NCBI GenBank assembly: GCA_016839445.1
Contig: JAEOUG010000125.1
Span: 1-36,139 of the forward strand
Source: Candidatus Thorarchaeota archaeon
GTDB lineage: Archaea; Asgardarchaeota; Thorarchaeia; Thorarchaeales; Thorarchaeaceae
Direction of reading: 5' to 3'
DNA: 36,139 bases
Shown: one piece after another, positions 7,829 through 16,000 of the stretch
How positions within the stretch are numbered: the stretch's first letter is position 1
Layout of the letters: the number at the start of each line of letters is the position of its first letter
Notes under the pieces: model-generated
The model's database searches: none
The model's input: the letters and a program-made list of their open reading frames with translations, nothing else
Told to the model about the DNA's origin: nothing
Position numbers and translations under genes: made by a program

Positions 7829-9622
7829 GTGATTCCACGCGGATGTCGCAGGTGCGTCTGGGAGGAGATTCAACTGCGCACCGGCATCACGATTCTGACG
7901 CTGATGTGTCTCACAGTTAGTCCTCTGCTTCTCCTGCCAATCAGCACTGACTACCAGGGTACCACGCCACCAGAACTCTGGCATTTCGACTTTGACTCCA
8001 ACAGCTACGGCGGAGCTGCAGTGGGAGATGTTGATGGAGATGGCAGATTGGAGATTGTCTTCGGGACGTACATGGGTGACGAGACTCTCTACGCTCTGAA
8101 TGCCGAAGATGGAAGCGTGGCATGGACCTACTGGGCTGGACCTGGCCCGCTCGATGCATCAGTCAGACTTGTCGACATCAATGACGACGGGAATCTCGAG
8201 GTGATTTTCGCTACATCAGGTTCATACACGAGTGGAGCAGGTGTCATGCACTGCCTCCACGGCTGCAACGGGACTCCAATCTGGCACTACAACCCACATA
8301 CGTGCACCGACTCCCCTCCGGCGTTAGCTGACATCGATAATGACTCCAAGTTGGAGGTCCTCTACGGAACATTCCACGACGGGGAAAGCGGTGGGTACGT
8401 GCACATACTCAATGCAGAGGACGGCAGCCTCGTAGATATCGCTGGTCCCTACAATGGTCACATTCAGTCAGGTCCTGCTGTTGTGGATCTAGACCTTGAC
8501 GGTCAGCTTGACTTCGTCATCACCATGTTCGGTGGGAACGACAGAATCTATGCAGTCAATGGCAGCGACTACTCAACAATGTGGAACTACTTGACAGGTG
8601 ACAGCATGTACCATACCTGTTCATTCTCCAATCTGGATGACGATGCCTTTCCCGAACTCGTGGTTGGCAACTATGATGGGTTTGTCTATGCTATCCATGG
8701 AGAGAATGGCTCTCTCTATTGGAAGTACGATGTGACCTATGCCTCCTACTGCACTTCAATTGCAGATGTCGACGGGGACTCTCTTCCTGAAGTCATCGCA
8801 TCAGGCACCTACGAAGTCACCGTAATCAACAATGATGGGTCACACCTCTGGCATAGGAGTGTGTTCGGCTCCTTCAGGGGCGCTGCCATGGCTGATGTCG
8901 ATGGAGATCAGGGCCTTGATGTCATCGTGGGAGGAGATGACGGGGTCTTGATGGCCCTTGATGGATCCTCAGGCTCCACACTCTGGTCTTTTGACGCCGC
9001 TAGCGACTACGGGCAGACACCGTTCCAGATGGATCATGCTCCGGTCATTGCCGACTTTGATGACGACCAGGATCTTGACATCTTCATCATAGGTGGTAGA
9101 GGATACTCAGGAGACCCAGAGAACAACTATGGACGTGCCTATGCGCTTGAGCTCTCTGATACTTCTGGTGCCGGCTGGACGATGTTCCATCATGACTACT
9201 GCAATAGCGGCGACTTCGACCATGACACACCAGGGCAGGTATACGGCTTCGTGGCGGATGCAAGCACGGGTTCTCCTATCGAGGGTGCTCTAGTTGAGAT
9301 TGGGTCGAAGAGCTGCGTGACTGATCAAGATGGGGTCTTCTGGATATCTCTAGACTGTGGTTCCTACTCTGCGAATGTAAGCTCAGATGGCTACCAGTCA
9401 GTATCTAGGGAACTAGCGGTTCTTGCTGGCCTCCTTCCTGATTCCAACTTCACACTCACACCCTCCTCTGCAGGGACCACTGACACGGGAACGAGCACTG
9501 GTTCCGCTACTGGTGGCACTGGTACTGGACCTGGCATTCTTGCACTTGGCGGGATTCTGGCTGGATCTGCCGCAGCTGGTGCCGTTGTCACACTCTGGTA
9601 CAGAAGAAGGAGCTATGACTAG
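7829..9622 (+). CDS. Secreted FG-GAP/beta-propeller protein with CarboxypepD-like domain
   Basis: Surface protein of 597 residues. A hydrophobic signal (GITILTLMCLTVSPLLLLP) is followed by about eight repeats carrying a calcium-loop motif (DVDGDGRLEIVFG, DINDDGNLEVIFA, DIDNDSKLEVLYG, DLDLDGQLDFVIT, NLDDDAFPELVVG, DVDGDSLPEVIAS, DVDGDQGLDVIVG, DFDDDQDLDIFII), interleaved with PQQ-like strands (LYALNAEDGSVAW). Residues about 470-545 form a carboxypeptidase-regulatory-like beta domain (GQVYGFVADASTGSPIEGAL). A Ser/Thr/Gly linker and a C-terminal span with YRRRSYD tail anchor it. The annotated start is GTG; a CTG at 7874 preceded by GGAGGAG would give a cleaner signal peptide. Likely adhesion or surface structure; no enzyme motif is seen. 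Confidence 0.9.
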   Translation: MIPRGCRRCVWEEIQLRTGITILTLMCLTVSPLLLLPISTDYQGTTPPELWHFDFDSNSYGGAAVGDVDGDGRLEIVFGTYMGDETLYALNAEDGSVAWTYWAGPGPLDASVRLVDINDDGNLEVIFATSGSYTSGAGVMHCLHGCNGTPIWHYNPHTCTDSPPALADIDNDSKLEVLYGTFHDGESGGYVHILNAEDGSLVDIAGPYNGHIQSGPAVVDLDLDGQLDFVITMFGGNDRIYAVNGSDYSTMWNYLTGDSMYHTCSFSNLDDDAFPELVVGNYDGFVYAIHGENGSLYWKYDVTYASYCTSIADVDGDSLPEVIASGTYEVTVINNDGSHLWHRSVFGSFRGAAMADVDGDQGLDVIVGGDDGVLMALDGSSGSTLWSFDAASDYGQTPFQMDHAPVIADFDDDQDLDIFIIGGRGYSGDPENNYGRAYALELSDTSGAGWTMFHHDYCNSGDFDHDTPGQVYGFVADASTGSPIEGALVEIGSKSCVTDQDGVFWISLDCGSYSANVSSDGYQSVSRELAVLAGLLPDSNFTLTPSSAGTTDTGTSTGSATGGTGTGPGILALGGILAGSAAAGAVVTLWYRRRSYD

Positions 9623-9751
9623 TCCTGTTCGCAGAAGTCATGACAAGAAGAGAGGTTGGGACCTGACTCGAGAATTCGTCTTCATGCTGCTTTCACAGCA
9701 CGTATCGCGTGGTAGGAGGGAGATTGAAGAACAAAGTAGTCGCTGAGTCAA

Positions 9752-9781
9752 GTCCTGAGTTCTCCGACTCGGGACCCGTTT
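9752..9781 (+). terminator. Hairpin after the FG-GAP gene
   Basis: GTCCTGAGT (9752-9760) and ACTCGGGAC (9767-9775) pair over nine positions with one G-U, leaving a six-base loop. A short T run follows at 9779-9782. It lies 130 bases after the FG-GAP gene stop and about 115 before the methyltransferase, so it fits a terminator for the former. Confidence 0.5.
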
Positions 9782-9894
9782 TAAGGATAATCATTTCGGC
9801 TAAAAATTCTAATCAGATTCATAGAAAATAACGTTACTAGTCGACGTTTCGTTCGACGAATCGCTTATCTTCGGGGTCTGCTCAGTGTGTTGTC

Positions 9895-10605
9895 ATGTCT
9901 GCTACCTATTCGTTCTTCGCGAGATACTACGATGCCATCTACTCAGAGAAGGACTACAAATCAGAGGTAGAGTCTCTTCACAAGACAATCCAGGCCCTCA
10001 AACGTTCAGAGGGCAATACACTGCTCGATGCGGCCTGTGGTACTGGAGGACACATCCAGTACTTCAGAAACTACTACAATGCAGCCGGCATGGACGCAAG
10101 CAAGGAGATGCTCGAAGTGGCGCGTGGGAAGTTTGGTGATGTGGACTTCTATCAGGCAAACATGACCGAGTTCGACCTGAATCGTCAGTTTGATGTTGTC
10201 ACCTGCCTCTTCGGTTCAATCAGCTACTTGATCACGAAGGAATCCCTCCACCGCGCCATCAAGTGCTTCTCTGACCACACTGTCAGAGGAGGACTCGTCA
10301 TCATTGAACCAGTATTCACTGCGGAGACCGTGCGGCCAAGCTCGATGGGTATCCGCTGCGTTGACGAAGCGGAATACAAGCTATCACGCGTCAGTTCAAG
10401 CAAGCGCGAAGGGGACGTTGTCTACCTCAACTTCCATTATCTTCTGGCTACACCCTCGGAAGTTGAGCACATATTCGATCCAAGTCCAATGGGTGTCTTC
10501 TCGAAGCATGACTTCGTGGATGGCATGAAGTCTGCAGGTTTCGAAGTCATCGGCGAAGAATCAGGTCTCTCAAAAGAAGCTATCTTCATCGGCATCAAGC
10601 CATGA
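9895..10605 (+). CDS. Class I SAM-dependent methyltransferase
   Basis: Soluble 236-residue methyltransferase. The Rossmann core shows motif I LLDAACGTGGH (residues 43-53), the acidic residue of motif II in AAGMDASKEML, motif III region DVDFYQANMTEF, and motif IV region FDVVTCLFGSISYL. After the core there is a beta-rich C-terminal part (residues about 140-236). The N terminus, YSFFARYYDAIYSEKDY, is typical of small-molecule methyltransferases of the methyltransferase-25 type. The substrate cannot be deduced. No good Shine-Dalgarno site precedes the ATG. The gene stands alone and converges with the next one. Confidence 0.9.
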   Translation: MSATYSFFARYYDAIYSEKDYKSEVESLHKTIQALKRSEGNTLLDAACGTGGHIQYFRNYYNAAGMDASKEMLEVARGKFGDVDFYQANMTEFDLNRQFDVVTCLFGSISYLITKESLHRAIKCFSDHTVRGGLVIIEPVFTAETVRPSSMGIRCVDEAEYKLSRVSSSKREGDVVYLNFHYLLATPSEVEHIFDPSPMGVFSKHDFVDGMKSAGFEVIGEESGLSKEAIFIGIKP

Positions 10606-10668
10606 ATGCCTGTTAGTCATATTGAGACCTATGGTGTCCACTAGGGGTGGGGCTCTGTGCTCTCCTGT

Positions 10669-11028
10669 TCAGTATCCCCACTCTTGGCCCAGTCGCTGGC
10701 GGTACCACCTCTGACCACGTTTGGTCAGGGAGTAGTCCTCACCTATCTTCTGAACAAGGTCCATGCTCTCCATGTTCTGGAGGACTCCAAAGAGCTTGTC
10801 CTCAGAAGCCCCTGTCATCTCACGAAGCCTCGAGAAGGTGAGTTTGCCATTCCGCTTAAGATGCTGAGCCACACTGTATTTACTGACCGCTCTGGTCTCG
10901 CTGCGGGTGATTATGTGACCGCAGTTTGTGCACAGAAGATCGCCCTTGTTGTCATCTCGAGCTACCTCCTTGCTGCCACAGATCGGACAGGGAGTCTTAG
11001 AGAATCTCAGTGAACTCCTGTGTGACAT
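10669..11028 (-). CDS. Zinc-ribbon plus winged-helix protein
   Basis: A 119-residue putative transcription factor. A TFIIB/TFIIS-like zinc ribbon at the N terminus has C14-x2-C17 and C33-x2-C36 (CPICGS, CTNCGH). Residues about 46-119 form a winged helix (YSVAQHLKRNGKLTFSRLRE, then SEDKLFGVLQNMESMDLVQ, and a wing ending YSLTKRGQRWYRQRL). A TATA-like TTTTATCTA sits at about 11062-11070 on the minus strand, roughly 38 bases before the ATG, implying a short leader. Targets are unknown. It ends 63 bases from the convergent methyltransferase gene. Confidence 0.82.
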   Translation of the reverse strand: MSHRSSLRFSKTPCPICGSKEVARDDNKGDLLCTNCGHIITRSETRAVSKYSVAQHLKRNGKLTFSRLREMTGASEDKLFGVLQNMESMDLVQKIGEDYSLTKRGQRWYRQRLGQEWGY

Positions 11029-11092
11029 AGGTTTTAACCAATTAACCCCTGACTGGGATACTAGATAAAAGTAACGAAGCGGTATAGATGTT

Positions 11093-11608
11093 TCAGGAGT
11101 CTACCTGTCCTTTTCGCCCGAGTTCTGCGAAGAAGCTCTCATAGTCCATCTCAAAAGACGACCGCTGGCCCAGTCTCACTTGCTTCTTGTCCGAGTCAAG
11201 CTCTACGTATCCATCCGTCTGAAGCTCTCGAAGATCTGCTAGTACACCCTTCAAGCCCTTCCTCCTGAACTTCTGAACTCTCTGAAGTGAGACCCATCCT
11301 CCTTCTTGGTAGGCAAGCGTGATGACAACAAGCAGTGTTGCCGCAAGCCTGTCAGGAAGTGGTGAACTTCCCTGTGCTGATCCAACATCCGCAACTGCGT
11401 CAAGATAGAATACCCCGTAGAGAGGGTTATGCTTGATTTGGAGCCCTAGCCGTGACAGATGCCTTGAGAGGGACCCTAGCTTCTTGAAGAGCAGAGGGCG
11501 TCCGACCTCATCAGGTAGGCCTAGGGCATCCAGCATATCCTCTACGCTGGCCCCAATGGGGTCTCCACTCCTGGTAAGGAGCTTCATCAGGATACCAAAC
11601 TCGTTCAT
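11093..11608 (-). CDS. ScpB/KITE-like tandem winged-helix protein
   Basis: A 171-residue soluble protein that looks like two winged helices in tandem. The first is residues about 1-70 (EFGILMKLLTRSGDP, a helix pair, then GLQIKHNPLYGVFYLDA as wing). The second is about 85-160 (DRLAATLLVVITLAYQEGGW, RRKGLKGVLADLRELQTDGYVELD). The length, two-domain layout and placement near SMC and kleisin genes match ScpB and other KITE proteins, which bind kleisins; the primary sequence is divergent. I prefer ATG 11608 because GGGAGG lies about 7 bases upstream; ATG 11623 is also in frame. It is separated from the kleisin gene by the short-ORF cluster on the other strand. A MarR-like regulator is the main alternative. 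Confidence 0.62.
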   Translation of the reverse strand: MNEFGILMKLLTRSGDPIGASVEDMLDALGLPDEVGRPLLFKKLGSLSRHLSRLGLQIKHNPLYGVFYLDAVADVGSAQGSSPLPDRLAATLLVVITLAYQEGGWVSLQRVQKFRRKGLKGVLADLRELQTDGYVELDSDKKQVRLGQRSSFEMDYESFFAELGRKGQVDS

Positions 11609-11723
11609 GGGCTTGCCTCCCATTGTATACTAGCCACAAAAACCTGACTCGTGGCTGCCCAGTCCGCGCGCAAGATAGTAACAACAGGTGACTACTTACT
11701 GTGACCCTAATTTGTGGCTCCGC

Positions 11724-11731
11724 ATTATATA
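11724..11731 (+). promoter_or_regulatory. TATA box of the short-ORF cluster
   Basis: ATTATATA lies 33 bases before the ATG of the first short ORF, the right spacing for an archaeal TATA box with transcription starting about ten bases before the ATG. It is the best TATA match in this intergenic region and supports real expression of the cluster. Confidence 0.55.
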
Positions 11732-11763
11732 CTGATTCTGAGTGGTGTATGTTGTGAACTATA

Positions 11764-11871
11764 ATGGCTCTAACAACCAACAATCCCAACACATCTGTGC
11801 TGAAGAACAAGACCGGCAAGGTTCAGTCAACTGATGCGCTTGCCTATGCCTACGCCACTGTGGTGAGGTGA
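11764..11871 (+). CDS. Short ORF 1 of a tandem cluster (35 aa)
   Basis: A candidate 35-residue protein starting with MALTTNNPNTS. Its C-terminal half carries the motif K-V-Q-S-T-D-A-L-x-x-A-Y, shared with the fourth ORF of the cluster. A TATA box lies 33 bases upstream, with no Shine-Dalgarno site, as is common for near-leaderless archaeal mRNAs. Its last codons contain GAGGTGA, where TGA is the stop and the same bases form the ribosome-binding site of the next ORF. No signal peptide or membrane span. Not a family I recognise; coding status rests on promoter, coupling and motif conservation. Confidence 0.5.
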   Translation: MALTTNNPNTSVLKNKTGKVQSTDALAYAYATVVR

Positions 11872-11876
11872 ACTGA

Positions 11877-11993
11877 ATGATGCTGTGCCATCGTGAAGTC
11901 AGTACTCTGCATGTTGACCTCGCTGTTGTCCAGCGTGGCCACGTTGTGGTCAGAGAAGCGGTCAGGAGTATGCAGAATCAGCATATCCTGTGA
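11877..11993 (+). CDS. Short ORF 2 of the cluster (38 aa)
   Basis: A candidate 38-residue ORF starting MMLCHREVSTL, five bases after the stop of ORF 1. GAGGTGA, overlapping the ORF 1 stop, is placed about 8 bases before its ATG, so translation would be coupled. Its distal half (RGHVVVREAVRSM) only weakly resembles the motif of ORFs 1 and 4. This is the least secure member; it could be a decayed copy. Confidence 0.35.
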   Translation: MMLCHREVSTLHVDLAVVQRGHVVVREAVRSMQNQHIL

Positions 11994-12021
11994 CCACCCT
12001 ATGTATGGAGTGAAGTTGACA

Positions 12022-12132
12022 ATGATGTCGCAAGTATCTGGAACCTACCCAATATCGGTGACAAGAGAGAACAAGTCAGTTAGGGTGCACTCTCGCCCCC
12101 TGGCCTACGCAAACCTAACGGAGTCGAGGTGA
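12022..12132 (+). CDS. Short ORF 3 of the cluster (about 36 aa)
   Basis: The frame ending at 12132 is open from 11893; I take the ATG at 12022 because it gives a length like its neighbours, with GGAG 11 bases upstream. GTG 12010 or ATG 12001 are alternatives. The C-terminal half reads K-S-V-R-V-H-S-R-P-L-A-Y-A, alignable with ORF 1 (K-T-G-K-V-Q-S-T-D-A-L-A-Y-A) with one gap. As in ORF 1, the final codons AGG-TGA double as the ribosome-binding site of the following ORF. Confidence 0.4.
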   Translation: MMSQVSGTYPISVTRENKSVRVHSRPLAYANLTESR

Positions 12133-12136
12133 TAAT

Positions 12137-12235
12137 ATGGCGCTTGCTAAGATTGAAGCAGATCCCCGAGTCTTCACGAAGCCGCACAAGGTGATTTCTA
12201 CAGAGGCAATCACTCGTGCATACTTCAGGAAGTAG
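12137..12235 (+). CDS. Short ORF 4 of the cluster (32 aa)
   Basis: A 32-residue ORF beginning MALAKIEADPRVF, with the motif K-V-I-S-T-E-A-I-x-x-A-Y near its C terminus and a very basic composition. It has the best ribosome-binding site in the cluster: GAGGTGAT, complementary to eight bases of the archaeal 16S rRNA 3' end, about 7 bases before the ATG and overlapping the stop of ORF 3. It shares the first three residues, MAL, and the motif with ORF 1. Function unknown; the ending suggests a short amphipathic helix. Confidence 0.55.
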   Translation: MALAKIEADPRVFTKPHKVISTEAITRAYFRK

Positions 12236-12391
12236 AGGACTTGGAGGACAGTCTCAGGTTATTCAATTTCCGTCTCCTCTCATGATCCTTGCCTGCACTC
12301 AGCACGCAGGCTGGGATTGGAGTTGATGTTCTAGAGCCAAAGAACTCACTCGTGAGGATTGGCAGGGCCCCAAAATGGGTCGTGCCGGTCC
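12236..12391. other. Spacer between the short-ORF cluster and scpA
   Basis: No ORF of note on either strand. A 6-bp stem, GCCTGC and GCAGGC (12291-12311), lies about 80 bases after the scpA stop but lacks a T tract on the minus strand, so I do not call it a terminator. Confidence 0.3.
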
Positions 12392-13033
12392 TCACACCTT
12401 CTTCTTGGACACTAACTCGGTTTCGGGGTCATACTCTAGAAGACCACGAGAAACCAACACGATCACAAACAGGAATCTCTTGAGAAACAAATCGAAATCA
12501 TCGGTGTCAATCAGTTCCTCCAATGGTATCGATTCACGTTCTGGAACAGACCTCAGGAACTCCATGAGATCATCAAGAAAGATGGAGTCCTCGGTCTCAA
12601 TCGTATATCCGTTGGGCACTCCAGACATCTGAGGTATCTGTTCCTCTGTTTCTGCTCTCGCCATGGCCTCCAACAGATTGCCGACTCGTGTCAATGACTC
12701 GTCAAGAGATGTCCTCTCTAGGTGCCTAAACACAACCGGCTGGTGGATTGCCAGCATACTCGCTAGTCTTCGAGGAGGCAGTTCTCGAATGCGTTCCACG
12801 TAGAGCTCTGGTGACGCAAGTATTCTGGCGAGCTCTTGTACTCTGTTCACCTTGAGGCCAAGAATCTCGTTGAGCATCTCGTCAATGTCCAGCCGACTGC
12901 CAACTTCCGCTGCCATATCTCGCAGATTCTGGTAGGACTCAGTCAGGCGAAACTCGAGTGGGTCAATCTCCCCGGCCCTTATCTGCTCTGCAACCTCCAG
13001 AACTCGTTCCGCAAGATCCGTAGCTCCAGTCAT
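12392..13033 (-). CDS. scpA: ScpA-like kleisin subunit of the SMC complex
   Basis: Bridges the SMC heads and recruits KITE subunits in SMC-kleisin complexes. From ATG 13033 it is 213 residues, a usual length for archaeal ScpA. The N-terminal helical part (DLAERVLEVAEQIRAGEIDP, then SYQNLRDMAAEVGSRLDIDE) would bind the SMC neck. A central linker carries acidic residues, and the end (SIPLEELIDTDDFDLFLKRF, VIVLVSRGLLEYD) fits the kleisin winged helix that contacts the SMC cap. The frame is open further upstream, but GAGGTGA, overlapping the smc stop, lies about 8 bases before ATG 13033 and fixes the start. It is the last gene of the pseudo-AAA/smc/scpA operon. The family call relies partly on context, as the sequence is divergent. 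Confidence 0.85.
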   Translation of the reverse strand: MTGATDLAERVLEVAEQIRAGEIDPLEFRLTESYQNLRDMAAEVGSRLDIDEMLNEILGLKVNRVQELARILASPELYVERIRELPPRRLASMLAIHQPVVFRHLERTSLDESLTRVGNLLEAMARAETEEQIPQMSGVPNGYTIETEDSIFLDDLMEFLRSVPERESIPLEELIDTDDFDLFLKRFLFVIVLVSRGLLEYDPETELVSKKKV

Positions 13034-13043
13034 AGGGTTCACC

Positions 13044-16000
13044 TCACTGAGCCTTGAAAGAGGGACTTTCAATGATAACCGAGGGCTCAACGCCGTTCGG
13101 GGCTACGACTCCAAGTATCTTGTCAGCGTGTTTTAGCAGATGTGTGCTCTTCGCAGGAGTCAGTAGAATGAACTGGCTTCTCCTTGACGCATCATGGAAC
13201 AGCCTGCTAACCAGTTCTGTGTTGGTTGCATCTAGGAAGGTGTCAACCTCGTCCATTACATAAACTGGAGCTGGGTTGAACCTCTGTAGCGCAAGTATGA
13301 GCCCAATCGCGATCAGAGACCGTTCGCCTCCTGATCCTGCACTCAGTTCTCCGTAACCCTCTGTCTTGATTCTTGTCCTGAACAAAACACCGTACTCCCC
13401 ATCGTGCTTCTCAAGCTTGAACCTCACACTGCCCGGGAACTTGACGGTGCTCAGGATGCGGTTGACCTCTCCCTCGACCTCATCCAATGCCTTGTTCATG
13501 CCGTCAAGGTACTGATCCCTGATGTCCTTGACTGTAGCTTCCGCCTCGTCGAGTTCCTCAGAGAGCTCGGCCACGCGTTGCGAGAGCTCTCCCAGCCGGT
13601 CCTTCAGTCTTGATTCAGTGAGGGCGACATTCTCGGAGATGTCTTGGTAGTCATCTAGGATGTGACGAAGTCTGATTAGTTCGTCGCGAACCGTCTCGAG
13701 GTTTCTGATTCCGTCAGGCCTTGTCAGTCCCTCTAGCTGCGATGAGAGACTGTCAAGCTCGTACTGCAGGTTGGTCATTTGCCGCTTTGCCTGCACGATC
13801 TGAAGTCTTCGGTCCTTGACTGTGACATTGAGCTCTACAAGCCTCTGGCTTAGTTCTTTCAATGTCTGTGAGGTCACCTGTATCTCCTCCCTGAGTGCAC
13901 TGCGCCGATTGAGAAGCTCAGCACGGCTCTCCTTGAGTTGCTCTATTACCTCAAGGTGTTCTGATGCACTATCTCTTGCAGCCCTGATTTCCTCGCGAAG
14001 TTCTGTTATTCTCTCAGACAGCATTGTTTCATTCTCGGTGGCCTTCTTGAGCTCTACACGCTTCTGTTGCTCGTCTCTTCTGGCGAATTCGAGGCGCCTC
14101 TCCAGCTTGGAGAGGTCTCCTTGATGTTTCCTCAGCTTGATCTTCAGGGCAGAGTCTTGGCCAACCAAACGGCTCCTCTCTGGAGGCTGTGTGCTGTCAA
14201 GCTTCCTTAGCTCTCTCTCAGCTGACCCAAGATCCTTCTGGAGTCCCTTGAGTTCCTCATCTAAGACAGCAATCCGTTCCTGAAGGTTCGGAATGCTAGA
14301 TAGAAGGCTCTTCCTCTTCTCCCAGGTGGCACTCCAACGCGTGATTTGGCTGAGCAGATTCACAGTCTCCTCTCTCTCTGACGTGAGCTTCTCAATCTCA
14401 CTGATTACCTCGGTGGCACGGCTTCTCGAAGCTGTCAGGCTGGTTTCAGCACTTGCCAGTCTCGATGAGAGTGGGGTTGTTGAGATGATTCCTGTCGGGT
14501 CGCTTCTCGGATTGCTGACAACCTTCGTATCATCGGGGATGATGACATGGCCGTCCTGCGATACTGCTGGCAGTCCCTTCTTCTTTGCAGCCCTTAGAGC
14601 TGTCTTCGCGTCCTCTGTGAAAGCGAAGTTCCCCAGGACGGCAGACAGGACCTTCTTGCTCTCTTCGTCCATTCCAAGTACATCCCACAGCCACCCGAGG
14701 ACTCCCTTCAGCTGTGGAATCTCCTTTTCCTCACTATCCTGGTGTTCTTTGATGAGTATCACTGGGCTAGGAGCCTTGGCTTTGTCGCGTATCTTCTGGA
14801 TGAGCTGGAAATCAGATTCATCAGTGGTCACGAAGGCAAAGGCCATGTTTCCAGATAGCAGGGCCTCTATGGGCGTTGAGTGCTCCTCCTTGCCAGTGAA
14901 CATCTCCAGCAGAGGACCGGTGGAGGAGGCAATGCCGTGCTCAGCAATCGCCGCCTTGACTTCCCTCACTGATATTGGTATCCTTTCCGAAGCCTCCGAG
15001 AGCTTGGTCTTGATTTCATCAATCTCCTTTTGGAGCTGAGAAGATGTGCTGCTTGCCCTGAATCTCTCCTCATTCAGAGATGCTATCTTCCTCTCAAGCT
15101 GGGCCTTCGTTGCAGCCAGCTGCTTCTCGTCTGCAGCTTCCATCGAGTCCCAGAGATGAGAGGACTTGCTTTCAATCGAGTGCAATTCTGCCTCTTCGAT
15201 CTGCATTCGCTCACGAACGCTTCTCATGAGAAGGTCCTTTCCCTCGATCTCTGCCTGAAGTGTTCTATACGCTCCATGTGCCTCAGAGCGTTTTGCGTTC
15301 CACTCTGCGAATGCAGTAAGGTCTTCCCGAATCTTTGAACGTTCTTCCTCTACTCCCTGAATCTCCCTCTCCAACCCCCGACTCTCTTCGAGATGCTGCT
15401 CGATTGTGGCAGAGATGCGGTCAAGGTCGCTCTTCGACCGTTCTCTCTTGTCCCTGTCTTTCTTGAGTTCTCCCTCGAGAAGTCTCATCTCTGCGACTTG
15501 CTTCTTCGTTTCGCCTTGCGACTTCTCAAGGTCTTTCTCTCGCTGTTCCAGAGTAGCATCCAGATGACCAATCTCTTTCTGCATACCCTCAAGCGAACTT
15601 CGGGCAGAGCTCTCTTCAACCTCTCTCTCCTTGATCTGGGATTCGATGCTCCCCTGCTCTTCCAGAATGTCGATAATGCCTGCCTCACGTTCGTCTATCT
15701 CCGCTTTGGCCTCCTCGACTCTCTTGGTAAGATCGCTCTGTCTTGCCCATCTGAGCTCAGTTTCGAGGTTGCTCTCCTGCTGCTGCAAGTCGCGCTTCCT
15801 CTGGAGCCGGGTGAGGTCTCCCTGCAGAAGCTGGATCTCACGTTCGACAGATCTTGACTCTGTGAGCGCGCTCTCAAGCCGTATGCGACTCTGAGCCACC
15901 TCGGTCTCTTGGAGAGTGATACGGTTACGTAGTTTGTCGAGGCCTGTACCCTCCTCGACAAGCCTGCGGACCTCCTGCGGGTCCATCTCGCGCAGTGCAT

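Noticed and set aside
7980..9120. Repeated GATGTTGATGGAGAT-like DNA as possible CRISPR or DNA repeat
   Set aside because: The repeats are imperfect, in frame, and encode FG-GAP calcium loops; there are no uniform repeats or spacers.
11511..11819. 102-codon - strand ORF overlapping the ScpB-like gene start and short ORF 1
   Set aside because: It lacks a ribosome-binding site, has unstructured composition and overlaps better candidates on both sides.
11893..12021. N-terminal extension of short ORF 3 from GTG 11893
   Set aside because: It would overlap short ORF 2 in another frame and has no ribosome-binding site; the cluster motif begins only after 12022.
12291..12311. Hairpin GCCTGC/GCAGGC as terminator of scpA
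   Set aside because: The stem is only 6 bp and no T-rich tract follows on the minus strand.
14293..15039. 248-codon ORF on the + strand opposite smc
   Set aside because: It is Ser/Leu-rich and lies fully antisense to the well-supported SMC coding frame, hinge included; no domain or ribosome-binding site.
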